Shown here one piece after another: positions 1 through 5,525 of a stretch of DNA of 7,837 nt. A program made the translations under genes and the position numbers. A model generated the notes under the pieces. That model saw nothing but the letters and a program-made list of their open reading frames with translations, made no database searches and was not told where the DNA came from. Within the stretch, counting starts at the first letter, position 1. Every line of letters starts with the position of its first letter. Source of the DNA: Dehalococcoidia bacterium (GTDB taxonomy: Bacteria; Chloroflexota; Dehalococcoidia; UBA3495); contig JAPKDE010000116.1 in assembly GCA_028822675.1 (NCBI GenBank), forward strand, positions 1-7,837. The letters run 5' to 3'.

Positions 1-823
1 CGCCAATTATCAGGTCGGCTTCGTTCACTGAAAGGTTTGACCAGTACATGCCGTGCATCCCCAGCATGCCCATGCTCAAGGGATGACCGCCGGGGAAACT
101 GCCCAAGCCCAGCAGTGTGGTGATTACGGGTATTCCGGACTGCTCGGCAAGAGCCAACATATCTTTGTTGGCCCCTGAGGTCATCACACCGTGACCACTG
201 ATGATCAGCGGGCGCTCGGCCTCATTAATCAGTCGAGCAGCCTCTTTTAGTCGATCTGACGCTTCTGCCGTAACGTCTGGAACCGGGACTTTGATCACAT
301 CAGGGAAGACGGCTTCGGTCAGTTCCATCTGCACGTCTCTGGGGATATCGATCAGCACGGGGCCCGGACGGCCTTCCTGGGCCACGTAGAACGCTTCACG
401 GACTGTTTCAGCCAGGTCGGCGGGGTTCATCACCATGAACGTTTTCTTGGTGGTGGAGGCCGCTATGGAACAGATGTCACACTCTTGGAAGGCCTCGCTG
501 CCCAACGATGCCCGCGCCACCTGTCCGGTGATGGCAACCATGGGCACTGAGTCGGCCTTGGCTCCCATGATTCCGGTGACCAGGTTGGTTGCGCCGGGGC
601 CGGAGGTGGCGACACAAACGCCGACTTTGCCAGTGACCCTGGAGTATCCGTCAGCCGCGTGGGCTGCAGACTGTTCGTGGCGAACCAGGATGTGGCGTAA
701 TTGGGGGTAGGACCATAGAGCGTCGTAAAAGGGTAAGATTGCACCGCCGGGATACCCGAAGATTGTATCTACGCCTTCCCTGAGCAGGCTCTCGCAGATG
801 ATTTCCGCGCCTTTAAGTTTCAT
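1..823 (-). CDS. ilvB: Acetolactate synthase large subunit, N-terminal 274 residues (cut by window edge)
   Basis: This is the thiamine-diphosphate enzyme that condenses two pyruvates to acetolactate, or pyruvate with 2-oxobutyrate, the first common step of valine, leucine and isoleucine synthesis in the cytoplasm. I translated the minus strand from the ATG at 823-821, and the frame stays open to base 1. The protein begins MKLKGAEIICESLLREGVD. Visible family features are FGYPGGAILPFYDAL (residues 22-36), RHEQSAAHAADGY (48-60) with the catalytic glutamate E50, and TSGPGATNLVTGI near residue 80. GQVARASLGSEAFQE follows and then RPGPVLIDIPRDVQ, which ends the pyrimidine-binding domain; the central domain has started by the cut. 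Most homologues have G where this has S52. A GGAGG at 832-828, four bases before the ATG, supports the start. The full protein is normally about 550-600 residues, so roughly half is present. Regulation is by the T-box leader upstream. Other ThDP enzymes of the family (glyoxylate carboligase, oxalyl-CoA decarboxylase) are less likely given the T-box context. Confidence 0.95.
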   Translation of the reverse strand, partial: MKLKGAEIICESLLREGVDTIFGYPGGAILPFYDALWSYPQLRHILVRHEQSAAHAADGYSRVTGKVGVCVATSGPGATNLVTGIMGAKADSVPMVAITGQVARASLGSEAFQECDICSIAASTTKKTFMVMNPADLAETVREAFYVAQEGRPGPVLIDIPRDVQMELTEAVFPDVIKVPVPDVTAEASDRLKEAARLINEAERPLIISGHGVMTSGANKDMLALAEQSGIPVITTLLGLGSFPGGHPLSMGMLGMHGMYWSNLSVNEADLIIG

Positions 824-899
824 ATTGCCTCCGCAGCATCCATTAAATAATAGAATCTTTCCTGCAGAGAAAAGCACCGGAAAAACCGCTGTTTGGCAT

Positions 900-932
900 A
901 AAAAAAGCCTCATCCCAACATAGGGACGAGAC
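900..932 (-). terminator. Intrinsic terminator of the ilvB T-box leader
   Basis: On the minus strand GTCTCGTCCC (932-923) pairs with GGGATGAGGC (916-907) to give a 10-bp stem, including two G-U pairs, with a TATGTT loop and a run of seven T (906-900). The 5' arm bases CTCGTCCC are the same ones needed for the antiterminator, so the two folds exclude each other. This is the switch that decides read-through into ilvB 77 bases downstream. Confidence 0.93.
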
Positions 933-1182
933 GTATGCTCGCGGTACCACCCTAATTATCCCGAGGTTAATCGGGACCTCTCTTACAGGACACCAACATG
1001 TCCCGTCTTTCTTAACGGGGGAACGAACCCCGTCCTGGTCTACTGGCCCTCTTTCATATTCAGAGGGGTTTCAACTGGCAGCTCCGGAGGGATTTTCAGT
1101 TCAGCTTCGGCACGCCTGCTTCCACCATGTCAGGCTCGCTAGGTACCTACCCCTGCTTACTCGTCTCCATCATAGCCATTGA
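900..1182 (-). promoter_or_regulatory. T-box riboswitch leader of ilvB (branched-chain tRNA sensor)
   Basis: The minus-strand transcript has the full order of T-box parts. GACGAGTA at 1165-1158 is the AGUA element of stem I. The stem I apex is GCCTG/CAGGC around a GGTGGAAG loop (about 1135-1114). A hairpin CCCTCT/AGAGGG (1067-1062 with 1052-1047) is stem II, followed by CAGTAGACC and an ACGGGG/CCCCGT stem. GGACA/TGTCC (1003-988) is a further hairpin, and CCCGA/TCGGG (975-960) is stem III. The T-box AGGGTGGTACCGCG lies at 953-940. In the antiterminator, AGGG pairs CCCT and GCGAG pairs CTCGT around the TGGTACC bulge. Its TGGT would pair the ACCA end of a tRNA with discriminator A, as in Ile, Leu and Val tRNAs. 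Uncharged tRNA should favour the antiterminator and switch ilvB on. The specifier is either ATC (Ile, 1093-1091) or CTG (Leu, 1099-1097). The 5' limit is estimated from the candidate promoter. Confidence 0.93.
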
Positions 1183-1188
1183 TACTTT

Positions 1189-1218
1189 AGATTAACAAAT
1201 GACCGGCCCCAGTGTCAA
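1189..1218 (-). promoter_or_regulatory. Candidate sigma-70 promoter for the T-box/ilvB transcript
   Basis: A perfect -35 TTGACA (1218-1213) is followed after 18 bases by TAATCT (1194-1189). This keeps the T1, A2 and T6 of the -10 consensus but matches only three of six bases. It would start transcription near 1182, just before stem I of the T-box, which is the expected place. The -35 is strong and the -10 weak. Confidence 0.55.
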
Positions 1219-1339
1219 GATTTCGTGCCCGAGTTCGGCAAATACTCTTAACATTTACTTTACCCAAATTTCGTTCCGGTTGGCCTTTAATTCCGGGTTG
1301 TTTTACGTTTGATTAACCGTCTACATGATGCCTGCGCTA

Positions 1340-1348
1340 TGCTATTAT
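1340..1348 (+). promoter_or_regulatory. Candidate extended -10 element before the PH-like membrane protein gene
   Basis: TGCTATTAT is an extended -10 (TGn plus a hexamer matching TATAAT at five of six). No convincing -35 is present at normal spacing. Transcription from here would start near 1355, giving a leader of only about 15 bases that still includes the Shine-Dalgarno AGGAG at 1359-1363. A very similar element, TGCTATCAT, lies before the CNNM gene at 3508-3516. Confidence 0.35.
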
Positions 1349-1369
1349 TGGCTTTTATAGGAGCAACTC

Positions 1370-2281
1370 TTGTACGGTAACACGACCAAAATACCGTCTG
1401 CCGGCCGGCGACCAAAACGGCATCAAAGCCAAGTCACTTCCTCGTTGGCCGGCACGACAGCCCTCACTCACAGTTTGACACGAGGCCTCAGGCAGGGCTT
1501 GTATAATCAGTTGTTTCAGGGCTACGCCGCGCCTAATCTTCCGACCACGACAACTACCTCGCCAAGGACGCTGCCGAGTTTTACGGCGGATTCCAGCGCA
1601 GCAATGGCTACCCCAACATCGGCAACCACTCCGGTTGCCACCCTCCCAGCCCGACCGCCGATACGCCAAGTGTCGCTCATGGCCGGAGAGTTGGTGAGCG
1701 CAATTTTCATACCTGAGGAAGGTCTGGTTTCCAAGCCCCCAGATGATGGTCGGCTGATGGTCTTGACCAACCAACGGCTGATGGCGTTTGGACAGCATGA
1801 AGGAATGAAAGAGACTGCCCTGATGCCGGTGGAAGAGGTTAAGGCCGTGGCAATCAGCGCCGGTGCTCGCAGCAAAGGCACGATAATACAGGGCGCATTG
1901 ATGGTTGGTGCCGCGGTCATCTTGTATGTCTTGTTGGCCTATTGGCTGACCGGCCGCATTGACGGGCCCACCGTGCCGATTATCCGGATGGACTTGGTGG
2001 CCTTCATCGTCTTTCTGGCTGTTTTATCCGGGGTTGGCCTGCTGGCTCAGATATATTTCAGCAAACCAGACGGCGAAGTGAACTTCCAGGGTGACGGGGT
2101 AAAGATTACCTTCCCATTCAAAGGTGAATCTGCCGAGGCCGACGTATTTAAGGTTGTGAATTCCGTGATGTCCGCCAGACAGGCGATGGTGGCGCAGGTG
2201 GGTATACGCAATTCTGGAGCCGGTTCCTTTGGAATAAACATGGATACAGAACGTGATTCTAAGTACCCACGTGAGTTTTAA
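1370..2281 (+). CDS. Unrecognised membrane protein with PH-like domain interrupted by a two-helix membrane segment
   Basis: I do not recognise a named family. The 303-residue protein starts at TTG, chosen because AGGAG (1359-1363) sits six bases upstream and no ATG in frame is as well placed. Residues 1-100 are basic at first (RRPKR at 13-17) and then low-complexity Thr/Ser/Ala/Pro (about 55-97), probably disordered. Residues 103-165 resemble the start of a bacterial PH-like domain: GELVSAIFIPEEG, then RLMVLTNQRLMAFG (128-141), and an acidic PVEEVKAVAIS strand. Two hydrophobic helices follow (about 173-194 and 208-229). The chain then returns to a soluble stretch, DGEVNFQGDGVKITFPF (234-250) and a helix at 254-272, which fits the last PH strands and helix. 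This suggests membrane attachment through a hairpin within the domain. The gene is divergent from ilvB and convergent with tsaD, so it is probably monocistronic. Function unknown; the PH-like assignment is inference. Confidence 0.8.
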   Translation: MYGNTTKIPSAGRRPKRHQSQVTSSLAGTTALTHSLTRGLRQGLYNQLFQGYAAPNLPTTTTTSPRTLPSFTADSSAAMATPTSATTPVATLPARPPIRQVSLMAGELVSAIFIPEEGLVSKPPDDGRLMVLTNQRLMAFGQHEGMKETALMPVEEVKAVAISAGARSKGTIIQGALMVGAAVILYVLLAYWLTGRIDGPTVPIIRMDLVAFIVFLAVLSGVGLLAQIYFSKPDGEVNFQGDGVKITFPFKGESAEADVFKVVNSVMSARQAMVAQVGIRNSGAGSFGINMDTERDSKYPREF

Positions 2282-2295
2282 CCCAGCCGGGTTTT
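2280..2295 (+). terminator. Weak candidate terminator at the convergent junction
   Basis: AACCC (2280-2284) and GGGTT (2289-2293) form a 5-bp stem around AGCC, followed by TT within TTTT (2292-2295). It overlaps the TAA stop of the plus-strand gene. The stem is short, and only two of the four T residues lie outside it, so efficiency is doubtful. The complement also has A/T flanks, so it could act both ways. Confidence 0.25.
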
Positions 2296-2333
2296 AGCCC
2301 ACCGAGGTTTCAGCTCGTCCCGGGTTTCATCCC
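2287..2333. repeat. Three degenerate copies of a CCGGGTTTYAgCCC motif
   Basis: Three consecutive units fill the convergent gap and run over the tsaD stop: CCGGGTTTTAGCCC (2287-2300), CCGAGGTTTCAGCTCG (2302-2317) and CCGGGTTTCATCCC (2320-2333). Each can close a small hairpin of 3-4 bp (GGG/CCC, CGAG/CTCG, GGG/CCC) with a TTTYA loop. The spacing is 15 and 18 bases. They may be a local repeat or chance similarity of G/C-rich termination remnants. Confidence 0.4.
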
Positions 2334-3355
2334 AATGGAAGGCCCGGATTCACATCAATTTCCATGGGCGTCTCGTCACCCCGCTGGTACTGGAAGTAGC
2401 CACAGGCCGCGATCATTGCCCCGTTATCGGTGCACAAGATCGGCGGCGGGATGATCACTGGCAGCGGTGACCGCTTGATGATTTCCTCACGCAGCCGGGA
2501 GTTGGCAGTAACTCCACCGCCCAAGACCAGCCCTTTTACCTTGTATTTGGCGGCCATTTCCACCAGCTTGGCTGACACAACGTCCACCACGGACTCCTGG
2601 AACGCTGCTGCCAATTCACGAACCAACCTTTCCTGGTCCACACCCTCTTCCGGGTACGGATACAGTCCTCTGTCCTGAGCGATGTGCAGCAGGGCAGTCT
2701 TAATCCCACTGAAGCTAAAATCGAGCGTGTCTTTCATCCAGGCCCTGGGCAGGGTTTCTTCGCCGGTGGCACCGACAGAGACCCGTTGTATCTCCGGCCC
2801 ACCAGGGAAGCCCAACCCCAGAATTCGAGCGGCTTTGTCAAAAGCCTCGCCAGCAGCGTCGTCGCGGGTGCGGCCAACCAACTTGTACTTGCCATGGCCT
2901 TCCATCAGCAGCAGGTCGGTGTGGCCTCCAGACGCTACTAGGCAGGCCAAAGGGAAACCAGGGTCGTCCTCCAAGTTTCCTTTGGACAGCCATGATGCAT
3001 AGATGTGGCCTTCCAAATGGTTTACACCAATCAGCGGGATGCCAAGGGAGTAGGAGATGGCCTTGGCCGCGTTCACTCCGGTTATTAGAGAGCCGGCCAA
3101 GCCTGGGCCATAGGTCACTGCGACGGCGTCCATGTCTTCCAGTCCGAAACCAGATTCTGAAGCGGCTTGTTCCAACACGGGAATGAGGTCTCGGACGTGC
3201 TGTCTAGAGGCCAGTTCGGGCACCACGCCGCCGTACTTGGCGTGTAGGTCTACCTGGGACGATATGACGTTGGAGAGCAGAGTTTGGCCATCTACGACAA
3301 CCCCTGCTGCGGTTTCGTCACAAGATGTTTCTATACCAAGAATTTTTATCGGCAT
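2327..3355 (-). CDS. tsaD: tRNA N6-adenosine threonylcarbamoyltransferase TsaD
   Basis: TsaD transfers the threonylcarbamoyl group from TC-AMP to A37 of ANN-decoding tRNAs (t6A), acting in the cytoplasm with TsaB and TsaE. The 342-residue length matches the family (about 335-345). Visible motifs are the ASKHA start GIETSCDET (7-15), VVPELASRQHVRDL (44-57), and HLEGH (113-117), whose two histidines bind the metal. These are followed by SGGHT (142-146), GRTRDDAAGEAFDK (161-174), FSFSGIKTA (213-221), LVLGGGVTANSRLR (276-289) and CTDNGAMIA (308-316), whose D310 is the third metal ligand. The ATG at 3355-3353 is the only reasonable start: in frame the next codons upstream contain none and then a TGA. 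No clear Shine-Dalgarno precedes it, and the region just upstream is a degraded copy of this gene start. tsaB and tsaE are not in the window. Gene order here is solitary, divergent from the CNNM-tilS operon. Confidence 0.97.
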   Translation of the reverse strand: MPIKILGIETSCDETAAGVVVDGQTLLSNVISSQVDLHAKYGGVVPELASRQHVRDLIPVLEQAASESGFGLEDMDAVAVTYGPGLAGSLITGVNAAKAISYSLGIPLIGVNHLEGHIYASWLSKGNLEDDPGFPLACLVASGGHTDLLLMEGHGKYKLVGRTRDDAAGEAFDKAARILGLGFPGGPEIQRVSVGATGEETLPRAWMKDTLDFSFSGIKTALLHIAQDRGLYPYPEEGVDQERLVRELAAAFQESVVDVVSAKLVEMAAKYKVKGLVLGGGVTANSRLREEIIKRSPLPVIIPPPILCTDNGAMIAACGYFQYQRGDETPMEIDVNPGLPLG

Positions 3356-3405
3356 GTTTGTTGGGAGGTTTCAGGTCCTGAAATTTTTAGTGGCATGTTC
3401 GGTGG
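3346..3405 (-). pseudogene. Decayed partial duplicate of the tsaD 5' end
   Basis: Starting from an ATG at 3396-3394 on the minus strand, the frame reads MPLKISGPETSQQTCR then stop (TAA, 3348-3346). Its first eleven residues parallel the real TsaD start MPIKILGIETS with eight identities, at an offset of 41 bases. Over the 33 coding bases 22 are identical, and several differences fall at third codon positions. The nine bases before each ATG (CCACCGAAC and CCAACAAAC) share seven. The best block is 3383-3405 against 3342-3364. The 41-base offset breaks frame with the real gene, so this copy cannot make an extended TsaD. An alternative is chance similarity or a very short upstream ORF acting as a translational leader. 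Confidence 0.45.
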
Positions 3406-3454
3406 CAATCTTTGCGTTTCTTAAATGGGAGGTTGCTAAAATTCCAGAGATATG

Positions 3455-3475
3455 GCCGGCAGGCGTGCCTGTGGC
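3455..3475. repeat. Inverted repeat in the divergent promoter region
   Basis: GCCGGCAGGC (3455-3464) faces GCCTGTGGC (3467-3475) with one bulged base and one G-T pair. The perfect core is CAGGC/GCCTG around GT. It ends 11 bases before the -35 of the plus-strand operon. It also lies between a weak minus-strand -35 TTGCCA (3477-3472) and a poor -10 CATATC (3454-3449). This could be an operator for a dimeric regulator or just a G/C-rich palindrome. Confidence 0.35.
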
Positions 3476-3486
3476 AATGAACCAAC

Positions 3487-3516
3487 TTTACACTAAATTA
3501 CGCCCAATGCTATCAT
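3487..3516 (+). promoter_or_regulatory. Sigma-70 promoter with extended -10 for the CNNM-phosphatase-tilS operon
   Basis: TTTACA (3487-3492) matches five of six -35 bases. After an 18-base spacer comes TATCAT (3511-3516), five of six for the -10, with TGC directly before it (extended -10). Transcription would start near 3523, leaving a leader of about 57 bases to the ATG at 3580. This is the best promoter in the window. The remaining intergenic bases hold the inverted repeat and the tsaD-like relic. Confidence 0.65.
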
Positions 3517-3579
3517 CCTGGTTAGGCTCGATACCGCTTTGAGGCGACTTTTCGTAGCCTTTGGAGGTGGCTTCCTTTT

Positions 3580-4896
3580 ATGGATGTCGGTGATTTATGG
3601 CGACTAGCTCTATTAGTAGTCTGTCTAGGCCTATCAGGATTTTTCTCCGCATCTGAAACCGCTTTTATCGCTCTGCCAAGGGCGCGGTTGCTGCACTTGG
3701 TGCGCAGCGGTCGGCCTGGCGCAGATCGGGTATCTGACATTGTTCAGCGCCCGGAACGCTTCTTGGCCACTGTGCTATTGGGAAATAACCTGGTCAATAC
3801 GGCCGCAGCCGCCCTGGCCACAGTGCTGGCGTTGAACTTGATCTCCAACCAGGGGCTTTCTGTCTTGGCAGCAACCTTTGGTGTGACCACTTTCCTGTTG
3901 CTGTTTGGCGAAACGGTCCCCAAAAATATCGCCTGGCGTCGCTCGGAGAGTGTGGCGTTCGTCGTTTCTCGTCCTATTAGGTTGTTTGAGCTCGCCCTAT
4001 CTCCGGTGGTCACGATGCTCCAGATTTTCAGCACCATGGCCAACCGGGTGCTTGGGATATCTTCGCTGACTCCTCAGATGGGTGAAGAAGAGATACGCAC
4101 CCTGATTGCCGCCGGAGCCCAGACCGGCACCGTGGAGGCCGGGGAAGCGGCACTTCTGGAGAAGGTGTTCCGCTTTGGTGATCGCCAGATGCGGGAGATC
4201 ATGACTCCGCGCCCGGAGATCATCTGGGTCGAGCAGGGTTCTTCGTTGGAAGAGTTTTTGGATGTTTACTCTGAGAATACCCACACTCGCTTCCCGGTGT
4301 ACGACGGGTCAATGGAAAACGTGCGCGGTGTGCTGTCCGTCAAGGACGTACTGGCCGGTATGAAGGAATTACAGTCTGACGCCAACGTCAGTGTGACAAC
4401 TTACGTAAGGCCTGCATTGTTTGTTCCCGAGACCAAGAGCGTCAGTGAGACATTCAACGTGATGCAAGAGGGTGGACACAGCGTGGTTTTGACCGTTGAC
4501 GAGTTCGGCGGCATCGCCGGGTTGGCCACACTGAAGCAGATGATGGCCGTGATAGTGGGGCAGATGGGCGAAGAGGGCGCCGCCCCTGAGGACGCCGTAA
4601 CAGCCCTGGGACGCGACGGCTTCCGCATGGATGCCGGCCTGGCGATTTCAGACATCAATGAAGAGCTGGAACTGGATATACCCGAGGGTGATTACCAGAC
4701 CCTGGCCGGATTTATCCTGGACCGTCTTGGCAGCATCCCTGAAGTTGGGGATGTCATGGAATTTGACGATTTCCGGATTACCATTAAGGCCATGGAAAGA
4801 GTCAAGATAGAAGAAGTTGAATTGCGGCGTTTGAACCCTAAAATTAGACCAGAAAACGGCTCCGAGTCGAACAACAGCGGGGCGGGTGGGAGCTAG
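3580..4896 (+). CDS. CNNM/CBS-pair/CorC-HlyC membrane protein (UPF0053 family, likely divalent cation transport)
   Basis: The 438-residue protein has the standard three-part order. The CNNM (DUF21) membrane domain spans about 5-185, with GLSGFFSASETAFIAL (17-32), LLGNNLVNTAAAALAT (66-81) and LLFGETVPKNIAWRR (107-121). A CBS pair spans about 205-325: MTPRPEIIWVE (208-218), THTRFPVYDGSMENVRGVLS (234-253), then VVLTVDEFGGIAGLAT (302-317). A CorC_HlyC C-terminal domain (about 343-417) includes LDIPEGDYQTLAGFILDRLG (365-384) and IPEVGDVMEF. A polar Asn/Ser/Gly tail ends the protein. Family members are inner-membrane proteins linked to Mg2+/Co2+ efflux, with the CBS pair binding adenine nucleotides; older names such as hemolysin C are historical. 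GGAGG (3563-3567) is 12 bases before the ATG, a little far, but no other in-frame start is better. It leads the operon and its TAG overlaps the next GTG by one base. Confidence 0.93.
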   Translation: MDVGDLWRLALLVVCLGLSGFFSASETAFIALPRARLLHLVRSGRPGADRVSDIVQRPERFLATVLLGNNLVNTAAAALATVLALNLISNQGLSVLAATFGVTTFLLLFGETVPKNIAWRRSESVAFVVSRPIRLFELALSPVVTMLQIFSTMANRVLGISSLTPQMGEEEIRTLIAAGAQTGTVEAGEAALLEKVFRFGDRQMREIMTPRPEIIWVEQGSSLEEFLDVYSENTHTRFPVYDGSMENVRGVLSVKDVLAGMKELQSDANVSVTTYVRPALFVPETKSVSETFNVMQEGGHSVVLTVDEFGGIAGLATLKQMMAVIVGQMGEEGAAPEDAVTALGRDGFRMDAGLAISDINEELELDIPEGDYQTLAGFILDRLGSIPEVGDVMEFDDFRITIKAMERVKIEEVELRRLNPKIRPENGSESNNSGAGGS

Positions 4897-5513
4897 TGAA
4901 GTTCATTGTGGTGCGCCACGGCGAAACTGAGTGGAACAAGCTGGGCCGGTTTCAAGGTCATACAGACATTAGCCTGAACGAGCGGGGTCTTTCCCAAGCC
5001 AAGGAGACTGCCGCTGCCGCTGCTGACTGGGGGCACTCAGCCATCTATTCCAGCCCTCTGATTCGCACTGTGCAACTGGCTGAGGAGATTGCTAAGGTTA
5101 ATCCCATGCCGATTACGCAGGACCCTGGCCTGAAAGAACTGAGCCTGGGAGAGTTGGAAGGCGTCACCGGAGAAGAGATGCGCAACGGTTGGCCAGAGGT
5201 GTTTGCCGCCTGGCGTGCTGGACCTGAGAAGGTGTTCATGCCCAACGGGGAATCATTGGGCCAACTTCGTGAGCGGGCCTGGCAGTCCATCTTGGACATT
5301 GAGCAAAAGCACTCTCCAGACGAGTCTGTTGTCGTCATTTCCCACAACTTTGCCATCCGGTCCATCATCGGAGAGTTGATTGGAATCCCACTGGAATTCT
5401 TTCACCGCATGTCCCTGAACCTGTCTTCCGTCTGTACCTTTGACAGCGATGACCGTGGTCGCCGACTCACCGGGTACAACTCCATCAGCCACCTATCCCC
5501 AGAAAACCGGTAA
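4896..5513 (+). CDS. Histidine phosphatase family protein (phosphoglycerate mutase-like)
   Basis: This 205-residue protein belongs to the two-histidine phosphatase superfamily, which works through a phosphohistidine intermediate. The catalytic RHG is at residues 7-9 within VVRHGETEWN, with H8 as nucleophile. Further family residues are FQGHTDISLNERG (19-31), SSPLIRT with R57 (52-58), LKELSLGELEG (79-89) supplying the acid E81, and VVVISHN with the second histidine H150. The overall pattern and short length fit the cofactor-dependent PGM-like phosphatases such as GpmB, CobC or PhoE. The substrate cannot be read from the sequence, and no cobalamin genes are nearby. Translation starts at GTG (4896-4898), whose G is the last base of the upstream TAG, with GGGAG close before it, so translation is probably coupled to the CNNM gene. 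It ends 12 bases before the tilS start. Confidence 0.93.
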   Translation: MKFIVVRHGETEWNKLGRFQGHTDISLNERGLSQAKETAAAAADWGHSAIYSSPLIRTVQLAEEIAKVNPMPITQDPGLKELSLGELEGVTGEEMRNGWPEVFAAWRAGPEKVFMPNGESLGQLRERAWQSILDIEQKHSPDESVVVISHNFAIRSIIGELIGIPLEFFHRMSLNLSSVCTFDSDDRGRRLTGYNSISHLSPENR

Positions 5514-5525
5514 CCGGACTTTATT

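Noticed and set aside
463..744. 93-residue minus-strand ORF inside ilvB
   Set aside because: It is another reading frame of ilvB, with a Pro/Ser/Trp-rich composition and no recognisable motif; the ilvB frame on the same strand is clear.
895..1190. Possible tRNA or small RNA gene from the dense hairpins before ilvB
   Set aside because: The T-box sequence, antiterminator and terminator explain the structure; there is no cloverleaf.
1355..1920. Two minus-strand ORFs (147 and 132 residues) opposite the membrane protein gene
   Set aside because: They lack domain features, and the plus-strand frame has a good Shine-Dalgarno, membrane helices and a PH-like pattern.
3132..3542. 136-residue plus-strand ORF running from inside tsaD into the intergenic region
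   Set aside because: Most of it is antisense to conserved TsaD sequence, and it shows no ribosome site or known motif.
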